A stretch of DNA of 64,000 bases from 20CM-2-65-7 sp963830455. Lineage in GTDB: Bacteria > Gemmatimonadota > Gemmatimonadetes > Gemmatimonadales > GWC2-71-9. Positions 8,146-16,688 of this stretch are shown here, one piece after another. Made by a program: the position numbers and the translations under genes. The notes beneath the pieces were generated by a model. It was not told the DNA's origin, ran no database searches, and worked only from the letters and a program-made list of their open reading frames with translations. Position 1 is the first letter of the stretch. The number at the start of each line of letters is the position of its first letter. The DNA is taken from assembly GCA_963830455.1 (NCBI GenBank), contig CAWHMT010000001.1, positions 124,001 to 188,000 on the forward strand, read 5' to 3'.

Positions 8146-8790
8146 TCATGTGATTGTGACGACGAACCCATCGGGATCGCGATGCAGGTGCACGGCGGTA
8201 AAATCGGGAATCACTGCCGTGGCCCCGGCGAAGTCCGCGTTTGGATGCGTCGTGCGAAGCGCAACCACCCGCGCGCCGGCAGCGAGGCCGGCCGCGATCC
8301 CAGGTGGTGCGTCTTCGAACACAATGCACGAAGCGGGATCGACGCCGAGCCGCTGCGCGCCCAGCCGGTACCCGTCGGGCGCCGGTTTCCCGCTGGAGAC
8401 GTCGTCGCTGGTGATGACGACCTCCGGGATTGGAAGCCCCACGGACGATAGCCGCAGCCGAGCCAGGTCGGGCGCGCACGAGGTAACGACGGCCCAGCCT
8501 CCAGCCGGGAGGCTCGTCAGGAAGCGCCGAACCCCGGGCACTTCCACGAGTCCCTCGGTGTCGAGGAGCTCGGCATTGTCGATCCACGCAACTTCCGGTT
8601 CGGGGTCCACGTGCGGGGCGACGATTCGGATCGTATCGCGCGTGCGCCGTCCGTGCGCGACTCGCAAGAGCGCGTCGGAATCGACACCCAGGCGAGCCGC
8701 CCACATGCGACACACACGCTCGACCACCGCTCGTGAATCGACGAGGACGCCGTCCAAGTCAAACAGCAACGCGGCACACGAGATTTCCAT
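8146..8790 (-). CDS. HAD-superfamily sugar-phosphatase-like hydrolase
   Basis: A 214-residue haloacid-dehalogenase family hydrolase. Motif I is LLFDLDGVLVDS (residues 8-19, nucleophile and acid/base aspartates in DLD), motif II is VVTSCAP near 100, motif III is the lysine in SGKPAPDGY, and motif IV is CIVFEDAPPGIAAGLAAG. The layout with a helical cap after motif I matches beta-phosphoglucomutase or sugar-phosphate phosphatases such as YfbT/DogP. The exact substrate cannot be read from sequence. It ends 25 bases upstream of the VWA start on the same strand, so the two may be co-transcribed, and it is divergent from the MFS gene with only 19 bases between starts. Confidence 0.85.
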   Translation of the reverse strand: MEISCAALLFDLDGVLVDSRAVVERVCRMWAARLGVDSDALLRVAHGRRTRDTIRIVAPHVDPEPEVAWIDNAELLDTEGLVEVPGVRRFLTSLPAGGWAVVTSCAPDLARLRLSSVGLPIPEVVITSDDVSSGKPAPDGYRLGAQRLGVDPASCIVFEDAPPGIAAGLAAGARVVALRTTHPNADFAGATAVIPDFTAVHLHRDPDGFVVTIT

Positions 8791-8809
8791 GAGTCCTTAA
8801 TTTGGTGAC

Positions 8810-10033
8810 ATGACCGAAGCTGCGCGCCGCTACGGATTCGGAGCCCTTTCCCACCGCAACTTCCGCCTTTTCTTCATCGGCCAGGGCATTTCCCTCGTCG
8901 GCACGTGGATGCAGAACATCGGCGAGGGATGGCTCATCCTCTCGCTGACCAACTCGCCGTTCTACGTCGGCCTCACCTCGGCCCTCAGCTCACTCGGCGT
9001 GCTGTTGTTCAGCCTTTACGCCGGCGTCATCGCCGACCGCACCGACAAGCGCCGCTTCATCATCCTCATGCAGGTGGCGTTCATGCTCGAGGCGTTCGCG
9101 GTCTTTATACTCGTCTGGACGGGCGTGGTCCAGGTATGGCAGGTGCTGCTGCTCGCCACCCTTCTGGGCATCGCCAGCGCGTTCGACATTCCGATGCGCC
9201 AGTCGTTCGTGGTCGAAATGGTCGGCAAGGACGACCTCATGAACGCGATCGCGCTCAACTCGTCGCTGTTCAACGGCGCGCGCGTCATCGGGCCGGCGAT
9301 CGCGGGATTGCTCATTGGCGCCGTGGGCATCGCCTGGTGCTACTTCCTGAACGGGCTCAGCTATATCGCCGTCATCGCCGGCCTGCTCATGATGCGTCTT
9401 CCGCCGAGCACCAAGCCGGCGCAGACCACCTCGGCATGGTTGGGCTTTCGCGAGGTGCTCACGTACCTGCGCAACGACCGGCGGCTGCGCGTGCTGATGG
9501 TGCTCACCGCGATCCTCAGCGTGTTCGGATTCCCGTACATCTCGATGATGCCGGTCTTTGCGCGCGATGTGCTGCACCGCGGCGCCGAGGGCTACGGCGT
9601 GCTGTTGTCGTCGATCGGCATCGGCGCGGTCATCGGTGCACTCGCGGTGGCGTTGTACTCGGCACGGATCCGCGCCCGCGGGCGCCTGATGCTGATCGGC
9701 GGCACGACCTTCGGTATCCTGCTCATGGTGTTCTCCGCGTCGCGCTCGCTTGCGCTTTCGACGGTCGTGTTGGCGCTGGCCGGCTGCGCCATGATCGTCA
9801 ACAACGCGCTTACGAATACACTGCTGCAGACGAGCGCGCCCGACCACCTGCGCGGCCGCATCATGGGCTTCTACTCGTTCGTGTTTGTGGGGATGGCGCC
9901 GTTCGGCGCGTTTCTGTTTGGCGTGGTCGCCGAACACGTGGGCGTGCCGACCACGCTTGCGATCGGTGGGGCGATTGTGGCTGTCGCGGTTACCGTTGCC
10001 GGATGGATGGTGCCCGAAATCCGGGCGGCGTAG
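8810..10033 (+). CDS. MFS transporter, EntS/DHA3-like
   Basis: A 407-residue major-facilitator transporter with about 12 hydrophobic segments. The start FGALSHRNFRLFFIGQGISLVGTWMQ is typical of the enterobactin-exporter-like and macrolide-efflux-like group, and the loop 2-3 motif appears as AGVIADRTDKRRF (near residue 75). The group is usually drug or siderophore efflux driven by protons; the substrate here is unknown. It is the only plus-strand gene between the HAD gene (8146-8790) and the kinase-like gene, which ends only four bases after its stop in convergent orientation. Confidence 0.87.
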   Translation: MTEAARRYGFGALSHRNFRLFFIGQGISLVGTWMQNIGEGWLILSLTNSPFYVGLTSALSSLGVLLFSLYAGVIADRTDKRRFIILMQVAFMLEAFAVFILVWTGVVQVWQVLLLATLLGIASAFDIPMRQSFVVEMVGKDDLMNAIALNSSLFNGARVIGPAIAGLLIGAVGIAWCYFLNGLSYIAVIAGLLMMRLPPSTKPAQTTSAWLGFREVLTYLRNDRRLRVLMVLTAILSVFGFPYISMMPVFARDVLHRGAEGYGVLLSSIGIGAVIGALAVALYSARIRARGRLMLIGGTTFGILLMVFSASRSLALSTVVLALAGCAMIVNNALTNTLLQTSAPDHLRGRIMGFYSFVFVGMAPFGAFLFGVVAEHVGVPTTLAIGGAIVAVAVTVAGWMVPEIRAA

Positions 10034-10036
10034 CCC

Positions 10037-10678
10037 CTACAGCCACCGCCGACGCCGCACCTCCGCCGCGATGACGTCGGCGGCACCCTCGAACCCCAGC
10101 CGCTCCGCATTCAACACCAAATCGTACTGCGTCAAATCCTGCCGGTCCCGGCCGTAGTTCGTCTTCACGTACTCATCGCGATGCGCGTCGGTCTCCTGCA
10201 TCACCTTATCGGCTTCTGCCGGGTTCACGCCGAGCCGTTCGATCGCGACTTTTCTCCGGAAGGGTTTTGACGCGACGACGTACACGTGCAGCGCGTTGGG
10301 TCGCGTGGCGAGGATCGCCTGCGCGCCGCGGCCCACCAGCACGACGCGCCCCTCCGATGCGGCCTCCTCGATCACGCGCTCGGTCGTCTTCACGATGGCT
10401 TCCTCTTCTACAGTGTCTACGGGCAGAGGATGCTCGCCCGTCGCGATGAACATCTCCGGAGCGCCGACCGTCAGGGTGCGGGCCAACCGCTCCAGCAGCC
10501 CTGGCGTCCGTTCTTCCCGGCGCGCGACCTCGTCCCTGGGCAAGCCGGCGAGCCGCGCCACCTGCTCGACGAACTCGTTGTCGATCAGCGTCCAACCCGG
10601 AAGACGCTCCGCGACGAGCCGCGCGATCTCCGAGCCGCCCGACGCGTACTGGCGCGTGATCGTAACGAGCGGCTTCAA
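10037..10678 (-). CDS. Cytidylate-kinase-like family protein
   Basis: A 213-residue P-loop protein of the cytidylate-kinase-like family (AAA_26 type). The start ITRQYASGGSEIARLVAERL holds the modified P-loop (SGGSEIA), and VLVGRGAQAIL (near residue 120) and NYGRDRQDLTQYDLVLNAERL are the family middle and lid regions. True CMP kinases have a longer NMP-binding insert that is lacking here, so the natural substrate is open; some relatives are thought to act on other nucleotides or small molecules. The ATG overlaps the stop of the SPFH gene (ATGA), so the two proteins are made together. Confidence 0.8.
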   Translation of the reverse strand: MKPLVTITRQYASGGSEIARLVAERLPGWTLIDNEFVEQVARLAGLPRDEVARREERTPGLLERLARTLTVGAPEMFIATGEHPLPVDTVEEEAIVKTTERVIEEAASEGRVVLVGRGAQAILATRPNALHVYVVASKPFRRKVAIERLGVNPAEADKVMQETDAHRDEYVKTNYGRDRQDLTQYDLVLNAERLGFEGAADVIAAEVRRRRWL

Positions 10679-11601
10679 GGGGACGGACGCCGCAGGTTCT
10701 GGCGCAGCTCGCCGATGTTGAGCACCGGGATCCCGCCTTCGGTCGGCACGAGAATGATCATGTTGTTCGACGTCTTGAGCTCGCGCAGCACGTCGAAGTA
10801 CTGGCGGGTCAGCGCCTCGGGGGTGAGCGTCGTGTTGAGCAGTTTCTGTTGCTCCGCCTGAAGCCGCGCGACCTCGACGCGGTGCCGTTCCGTCTCCACC
10901 TGCTGCTCCTGCGCGATCTTGTTGTTGATCGCCTGCACGACCTGCGCCGGCGGCTGGAGATCCCGCAGGAAGAACGCGGTCACGGTGGCGATGCGGAATC
11001 TGGGGCCGCCCACCCGGGGCTGGGTCACCAGCGCCGAGTCGACCAACGCTTCCATGGTGCTGGCGATCTGGGTGCGCTTCGAGATGTCGTTGATGGAGTA
11101 CTGCACCATCCCGTCGCGCACGCCCTTACGGAGAGCGTTGCGCACCGCGCTGTGGATTTGGTTCTCGTCGCCGATCTCGGTGTAGATGCGGGCGGCCTGC
11201 TGGGGATCGATCTGCCAGCGCAGGCCCACGTCCACGGTCATCCCCATCTGTTCACTCGAGAGCGCCGCGATCTCTTCGACCTGGTCGCCGGTGAACGGAT
11301 ACTGCTCTTCGCGGGTCGAATAGCGCTCGATCGACGACCAGGGCGGCACTATCCGGATGCCGGGGAGGAGCGGACTGGGGCTCACCGAGCCGAACGCGTG
11401 CTGCACGCCGACTTCGCCGGCGTTGATGACCACTGCCGTCGAGCCGACGACAACGAGGACACCGACGATGAGAGCGGCGAGGCTCGCCAGGCGTAGCGCG
11501 CCGCCTACCGGGCGCGAGCCCTCGGATCGAACCGCCGACGCGCCGATGCGCAGGAAGAAAGCGATAGCGAGGAGTACGAAACCAAAGACGAGGCTGCCCA
11601 T
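10675..11601 (-). CDS. SPFH/Band 7 (prohibitin-like) membrane protein
   Basis: A 308-residue membrane-anchored SPFH-domain protein. Two hydrophobic stretches open the protein (about 1-17 and 38-60). The SPFH domain follows (about 62-235), with the prohibitin-like start VVINAGEVGVQHAFGSVSPSPLLPGIRIVPPW, and then a helical, Gln/Glu-rich segment (INNKIAQEQQVETERHRVEVARLQAEQQKL) that forms the oligomerising coiled coil. Such proteins assemble ring scaffolds in the membrane and often hold proteases or other AAA+ machines. It is placed 32 bases behind the MoxR-like ATPase on the same strand, which suggests a shared membrane-associated complex, though this is inference. Confidence 0.88.
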   Translation of the reverse strand: MGSLVFGFVLLAIAFFLRIGASAVRSEGSRPVGGALRLASLAALIVGVLVVVGSTAVVINAGEVGVQHAFGSVSPSPLLPGIRIVPPWSSIERYSTREEQYPFTGDQVEEIAALSSEQMGMTVDVGLRWQIDPQQAARIYTEIGDENQIHSAVRNALRKGVRDGMVQYSINDISKRTQIASTMEALVDSALVTQPRVGGPRFRIATVTAFFLRDLQPPAQVVQAINNKIAQEQQVETERHRVEVARLQAEQQKLLNTTLTPEALTRQYFDVLRELKTSNNMIILVPTEGGIPVLNIGELRQNLRRPSP

Positions 11602-11633
11602 GGCGACTCCCAGTATGGAAGAGGGTTACCTGC

Positions 11634-13121
11634 TTACGTGAAGAGGTTCGGTCCGGTTCCGGGTCCTGCCGGCCCTTTCCCGAAGGGAGGTTTCTGCTCC
11701 GAGCGCGCGCGCACATAACCGAGCTCTTCGCTGCGCGCGATGCGCTTCTCGGCGACGAGACCCTCGAGCACCAGCTCGCACGCCGACACCATGGTGGCGG
11801 GATCCTTCTTGCCCCCCAGGCCTACCTGGTCGATCAGCGCCAGTAGCCCCGGCACGACCGTGAAGCCCTTGAGGAGCGACTCGGAGCGCTCGTCGGGGGT
11901 GATCTTGAGCGCGCCGCCCTCGTCGAACCAGTGCACGATGTCGTCGACGTTGGCGCCGCCGACTCTGGCCTCGAACGTGCGGCCGGCGGCGCGCCGGATC
12001 AGATCCTTCGCGATCGTCTCGGATCCCTGCAGCTCGCCCTCGTACTCGAGCTCGAGCTTGCCGGTGATCGCCGGCAGGGCGGCGTAGACGTCGGAGATGC
12101 GCGGCACGACGTGCTTTTCCTTCGTCGTGATGGTGCGACGTTCGGCGTTAGACAGCACGTTGTCGAGCACACTGATCGGCAGGCGCTGTGACACACCGCT
12201 GCGGCGATCGACGCGCTTGTCCTCCCGCGCCTCGAACGCGATTCTCTCGATCAGCTCCGCCATGAAGTCCGGGAGGCGGATCGCGCGATTGCCGCCGTTT
12301 CGCTCCACCCATGCTTCTTGCTGCGTGATCGCGGTTCCCAGCTCGACGGTGAGCGGATAGTGCGTCGTGATTTCTGAGCCGATCCGGTCCTTGAGCGGTG
12401 TGATGATCTTGCCGCGGGCGGTGTAATCCTCGGGGTTTGCCGTGAACACGAGCGCGACGTCGAGATTGAGGCGCACCGGATAGCCTTTGATCTGGACGTC
12501 GCCTTCCTGCATGATGTTGAACAGCCCGACCTGGATCTTGCCGGCGAGATCGGGCAGCTCGTTGATGGCGAAGATGCCGCGATTGGCCCGCGGCAACAGC
12601 CCGAAGTGCATGGTCAATTCATCGGACAGCAGGTGGCCGCCGCGCGCCGCCTTGATCGGATCCACGTCGCCGATGATGTCGGCGATGGTCACGTCCGGCG
12701 TGGCCAGCTTTTCCACGAACCGCAGCTCGCGGGGCAGCCAGGCGATCGGCGTCTGGTCCCCATGCTCGGCAATCAGCTCGCGGCCGTACTTCGAAATCGG
12801 CTCGAACGGATCGTCGTTGACCTCGCTGCCGGCCAGGATGGGAATCTCCTCGTCGAGTAGCGTGACGAGCTGGCGGAGGATGCGGCTTTTTGCCTGCCCG
12901 CGCAGGCCGAGCAGGATGAAGTTGTGGCGCGAGAGGATCGCGTTGACCAGCTGGGGAATCACGGTCTCTTCGTAACCCACGATGCCCGGGAACAGCGGCG
13001 AGCCGTTCTCGAGCAGACAGATCAGGTTTTCCCGCATCTCGTCCTTGACGTTGCGCTGGCGACGCGCGGGACTGGCCCATTCGGTTTGCTTCAGTTCACC
13101 AAGAGTCGTTGGCTGAGTCAT
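11634..13121 (-). CDS. MoxR / magnesium-chelatase-like AAA+ ATPase
   Basis: A 495-residue AAA+ protein related to ChlI/MoxR. Walker A is GLRGQAKS (72-79), preceded by the PGIVGYEETVIPQLVNAILSRHN helix typical of the group. The Walker B region reads NRGIFAINELPDLAGKIQVGL, where the usual DE is replaced by NE, and the sensor-1 region is ALVFTANPEDY. Magnesium-chelatase-like proteins with this architecture occur together with VWA proteins in actinobacteria and related groups; the probable partner is at 6822-8120. It heads a minus-strand unit with the SPFH and kinase-like genes, starting divergently from the secreted-protein gene at 13166. Confidence 0.88.
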   Translation of the reverse strand: MTQPTTLGELKQTEWASPARRQRNVKDEMRENLICLLENGSPLFPGIVGYEETVIPQLVNAILSRHNFILLGLRGQAKSRILRQLVTLLDEEIPILAGSEVNDDPFEPISKYGRELIAEHGDQTPIAWLPRELRFVEKLATPDVTIADIIGDVDPIKAARGGHLLSDELTMHFGLLPRANRGIFAINELPDLAGKIQVGLFNIMQEGDVQIKGYPVRLNLDVALVFTANPEDYTARGKIITPLKDRIGSEITTHYPLTVELGTAITQQEAWVERNGGNRAIRLPDFMAELIERIAFEAREDKRVDRRSGVSQRLPISVLDNVLSNAERRTITTKEKHVVPRISDVYAALPAITGKLELEYEGELQGSETIAKDLIRRAAGRTFEARVGGANVDDIVHWFDEGGALKITPDERSESLLKGFTVVPGLLALIDQVGLGGKKDPATMVSACELVLEGLVAEKRIARSEELGYVRARSEQKPPFGKGPAGPGTGPNLFT

Positions 13122-13165
13122 GGCTCGACGTTAACTGACGGAGGGCCGCCTTGACAGGGGGTGGG

Positions 13166-14041
13166 ATGCGGCGAGAGCGTGTGGTCATGCGAGTTTCTTC
13201 CGTACTGCTCGCAGTGGTGGCCCTCGTATCGCCCGCTGTGGCGCAGCAGCCCGCCGCGCCGCCCGTCGATACAATCGCGGTCGTTGCGCTCCATCTCAGC
13301 GACGGATCCGACCTCACCGGCCGCGTGGTGGCGGCCGACGACACCTCGCTCACGCTGCTCACGTTTGCCGGCGCGCGCGTCACGGTGCCACTGCGTTCGA
13401 TTGTATCGTGGCGCCCACAGGCGGGTCGGGCCACGGCCAAAGGCTTTCAGCATTCCGACGCCAGCTCCAGCCGCCTGTTTTTCGCACCGACCGCGCGCAC
13501 ACTGCCGAAAGGGAGCGGCTATTTCACCGACTATTACATCGTTTTCCCGACGGTGGGCTTCGGTGTGTCCGACCGCGTCATGGTGTCCGGTGGCGTCTCG
13601 GTCATACCGGGGAGCGATCAGCTCATGTATTTCGCCGCCAAAGTCGGGGTCGTGCGCAAGCCTACCGCCGCTGTTGCCGTCGGGGCATTCTGGGCGACCG
13701 TACCGAATGAATCCGACGCCTCGCTAGGCATGGGCTACGCGGTGACGACGCTGGGCAGCGAGGATCACGCCATCACGTTGCTCGGGGGCCTGCCGTTCAC
13801 GACGCACGATCTCGCGCCTCAGCCATTGTTTGTGGTTGGCGGCGAGACACGCATCGGCAGCGGCAGCAAGTTGATGGTGGAGGCTTGGAAACTCCCGGAA
13901 GAGGACGCGGTGCCGGTGCTGTTTGGCGTGCGCGCGTTCGGGAAGCAGCTGTCCGCCGGCTTTGGTCTGGTCTATGTGTTTCCCAACAGCATCGAGGGCT
14001 GGCCGTTCATCCCCTGGGCGGATTTCAGCATCGTCTGGTAG
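13166..14041 (+). CDS. Secreted or outer-membrane protein of unknown function
   Basis: I do not recognise this family. The 291-residue product begins with a cleavable-looking signal (MRVSSVLLAVVALVSPAVAQQ); the ATG at 13166 has a G-rich stretch upstream, and 13187 is the other plausible start. Residues 45-95 resemble a short beta-barrel/SH3-like module (LHLSDGSDLTGRVVAADDTSLTLLTFAG) of the type that recognises surface or RNA. The rest is rich in alternating hydrophobic beta-strands with Gly and aromatic turns and ends SIVW, consistent with a small outer-membrane beta-barrel. It is convergent with ppc, two bases apart. Confidence 0.65.
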   Translation: MRRERVVMRVSSVLLAVVALVSPAVAQQPAAPPVDTIAVVALHLSDGSDLTGRVVAADDTSLTLLTFAGARVTVPLRSIVSWRPQAGRATAKGFQHSDASSSRLFFAPTARTLPKGSGYFTDYYIVFPTVGFGVSDRVMVSGGVSVIPGSDQLMYFAAKVGVVRKPTAAVAVGAFWATVPNESDASLGMGYAVTTLGSEDHAITLLGGLPFTTHDLAPQPLFVVGGETRIGSGSKLMVEAWKLPEEDAVPVLFGVRAFGKQLSAGFGLVYVFPNSIEGWPFIPWADFSIVW

Positions 14042-14042
14042 A

Positions 14043-16688
14043 TCAGCCTGTACTCTGCAACCCTTGCGCGATTCCCCGCACGCTCGCCATCAGCGCGCGG
14101 AACAGGTCGTCGTCGGGGCGGCCCGCAGCGCGCCAGCGCTCCAGCACGTCAACCTGCAGCAGGCTCATTGGATCGACGTAAGGGTTACGCAGCCGGATCG
14201 AGCGTTGCAGCGCCGGATCGGAATCGAGCAGCGCCTGCTCGCGTTTCAAGGCGAGCACGCGCGCCGCGGTGCGGTCGAACTCGGCGCGAATGAGCGGGAA
14301 GTAGCGATCGCCGTGCGTGCCCGCGAGCCGCGCGTAGCGTGCGGCGATCGACAGGTCGGCGACGCCGAGCACGATTTCGACGTCGTCGATGAGCGTGCGC
14401 AGGAACGGCCAGTCGTGGGCCATCTCCTCCAACGCTGCCGTGCCGTAGCGCTCAGCCGCACGATCCAGCGCTGTGCCCAGTCCATACCACCCGGGCAGCA
14501 GGTGGCGGCTCTGCGTCCAGGCAAACACCCACGGGATCGCGCGCAGCTGCTCGATCATGCCGCGCGATTGCTCGGCATCCTCGCGCGACGCGGGGCGGCT
14601 GCCGATCGCCATGCGTTGGATGACGTCGATCGGCGTCGCCTGGCGGAAGTACTCGACAAAGCCGGGGTCGTCGTAGACTAACGCCCGGTACGCCGCGCGG
14701 CTGTCGCGGGCAATGTCTTCCATGACTCGCGTCCACGCGGCTTCGCGGGGCTCGGGCGGACGGGGCAGCGCGGTGGCGAGCGTCACGGCGCTGACGGTCT
14801 GCTCGAGCGTGCGCATCGCGATGCCACGCAGGCCGTATTTGGCATTGATGACTTCGCCCTGCTCGGTCACACGCAGCCGCCCCTTCACCGATCCTCGCGG
14901 CGCGCTCAGCATCGCGCTCGCGATTCTGCCGCCGCCGCGGCTGACGGTGCCGCCCCGGCCGTGGAAGAAGGTCAGATCGACGCCTGATCGCTCCGTCGTC
15001 TCGACCAGCGCGGCCTGGGCCCGTTGCAGGGCCCAGCGCGACGCGGCGATCCCCGCGTCCTTGTTGCTGTCGGAATATCCGATCATGACCATCTGATGCA
15101 TGGCGCGCGCGGCGAGGTGCGACCGGTAGGACGGCTCGTCGAGCAGCGCTCGCACGATGGCGGCAGCGTCCTCGAGATCGGCCACCGTTTCGAACAGCGG
15201 CGCCACATCGAGCGGCACGTGCTTCTCACCGCCCCCCCCCCAGCGGGCGAGCACGAGGACGGTGAGGATGTCGTCCGCGCCTTCCGTCATGCTCACGATG
15301 TACGGGCCCACGGACGTCTCGCCGAACCGGGCGCGACACTCGGCAACCGCCTTGAACACTTCAAGGACGCGCGTGGCCTGTTCATCGGGCGGTCCCTGAG
15401 GACCTTCACCACGCTCGAGTATCCGCCGGAGCCGTGCGACGCGATCGGCCGGGGTGCGGGCGCTCCAAGCCGCGTCTCCCAGCAACGTCGCGATCACCGC
15501 GCGATGCACGTGCGCGTGTTGCCGCAGGTCGATCGTCGCCAGGTGAAAGCCGAACGTCTCGACGCGGCGGAGCATGCGCCCCACGCCGAACATGCCCGCA
15601 TGCTCGCCGCGGTGCGCCCGCAGACTCTCAATGACCGCCCGCAGGTCGCGCTCGAGCTCGGAGGCAGCGGCGTACCCGTTCGACTCCTCGCGTCTGGTTG
15701 CGTCGAGGCGCGCCGCGATCAGACCCAGCAGCACGCGGTAGGGCATGTCGTGATAACGGCTGGGGATCGCCGCCAGTGCTTTGGGGAACCGCGAGCTGTA
15801 GGCGGCAATCCGCTCGCGCACGTCGTCATTCACGCCCGCGAGCCTCGCAGACTGTGAGAGCCGGCGCGCCAGCTCCGCCGCCTCGCGGCGGTAGCGATCC
15901 AGGATCAGCTCCCGCTGGCGCGCGAGCGCGGCACGCAGCGTCTCGGCCCCGGCGTTGGGATTCCCGTCCATGTCGCCGCCGACCCAGGAGCCAAATCGCA
16001 GCAACGGCTGGACCGGAGCGCCGAGGACCTGCTCCAGCTCTTCGTAGAACGGCGGGACGATGCGGTACACGACGTCCGTCAGATAGAAGAGCACGTTCTC
16101 GAGCTCGTCCATGACGGTGGGGCGCGCCGAGGGATGCGGATCGGTTTGCCAGGCCGCGGTGACTTCCTCACGAATGCGCGCGAGCGCGGCGCGCTCTTCA
16201 TCGGGCGTGCGCGACGGATCGAGTCGTTCGACGAGCAGACGGCCGATCACCTGCTCCTTCTCGAGCAGCGTGCGCCGTGTCGCTTCAGTGGGATGCGCGG
16301 TGAACACCGGCTCGATCCGCAGGTGCGGCGGCGTGATGCCCGCGGCGGCCAGCCGGCCGAACGTGTCTTTGAGACTGCCTTCCTGCGGTGCGGCGGCGTC
16401 GCGCAGGTAGTCGCGCCGGCGCCGGATGCGATGAATCCGCTCGGCGAGATTGACGACTTCGAAGTAGGTCGCGAACGCGCGGATCAGCATTTCGGCGTCG
16501 TGGGCCGGCAGGCCCTTCACCAGCCCGTGCAGCTCGTCGTCCGCCGACGCGATCGCGGCGTGACGCGACCGTTCGACCAGCTGGAAGAACTCCTCGCCGC
16601 ATTGCTCGCGCAGCACATCGCCGACGAGCGCGCCGAGCGTCCGGACGTCGTCCCGCAGGGGCGCGTCTTTCGGCGCGAACTCGGTCAG
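14043..16688 (-). CDS. ppc: Phosphoenolpyruvate carboxylase, apparent CTG start
   Basis: The enzyme makes oxaloacetate from PEP and bicarbonate to refill the TCA cycle. The 881-residue length is typical. Landmarks: FTAHPTEATRRTLLEK (catalytic histidine region), GSWVGGDMDGNPNAG, MIGYSDSNKDAGI, and the glycine-rich loop FFHGRGGTVSRGGG; the C-terminal NP residues, which usually end the protein in NTG/NSG, are followed here by QGLQSTG. No ATG/GTG/TTG lies where the N-terminus should be: a CTG at 16688-16686 overlaps the stop of the upstream GH38-like gene (CTGA). A canonical start would need a 160-base extension into that gene, or an internal GTG that removes the first helix. A run of ten C (15232-15241) lies inside. 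Confidence 0.92.
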   Translation of the reverse strand: MTEFAPKDAPLRDDVRTLGALVGDVLREQCGEEFFQLVERSRHAAIASADDELHGLVKGLPAHDAEMLIRAFATYFEVVNLAERIHRIRRRRDYLRDAAAPQEGSLKDTFGRLAAAGITPPHLRIEPVFTAHPTEATRRTLLEKEQVIGRLLVERLDPSRTPDEERAALARIREEVTAAWQTDPHPSARPTVMDELENVLFYLTDVVYRIVPPFYEELEQVLGAPVQPLLRFGSWVGGDMDGNPNAGAETLRAALARQRELILDRYRREAAELARRLSQSARLAGVNDDVRERIAAYSSRFPKALAAIPSRYHDMPYRVLLGLIAARLDATRREESNGYAAASELERDLRAVIESLRAHRGEHAGMFGVGRMLRRVETFGFHLATIDLRQHAHVHRAVIATLLGDAAWSARTPADRVARLRRILERGEGPQGPPDEQATRVLEVFKAVAECRARFGETSVGPYIVSMTEGADDILTVLVLARWGGGGEKHVPLDVAPLFETVADLEDAAAIVRALLDEPSYRSHLAARAMHQMVMIGYSDSNKDAGIAASRWALQRAQAALVETTERSGVDLTFFHGRGGTVSRGGGRIASAMLSAPRGSVKGRLRVTEQGEVINAKYGLRGIAMRTLEQTVSAVTLATALPRPPEPREAAWTRVMEDIARDSRAAYRALVYDDPGFVEYFRQATPIDVIQRMAIGSRPASREDAEQSRGMIEQLRAIPWVFAWTQSRHLLPGWYGLGTALDRAAERYGTAALEEMAHDWPFLRTLIDDVEIVLGVADLSIAARYARLAGTHGDRYFPLIRAEFDRTAARVLALKREQALLDSDPALQRSIRLRNPYVDPMSLLQVDVLERWRAAGRPDDDLFRALMASVRGIAQGLQSTG

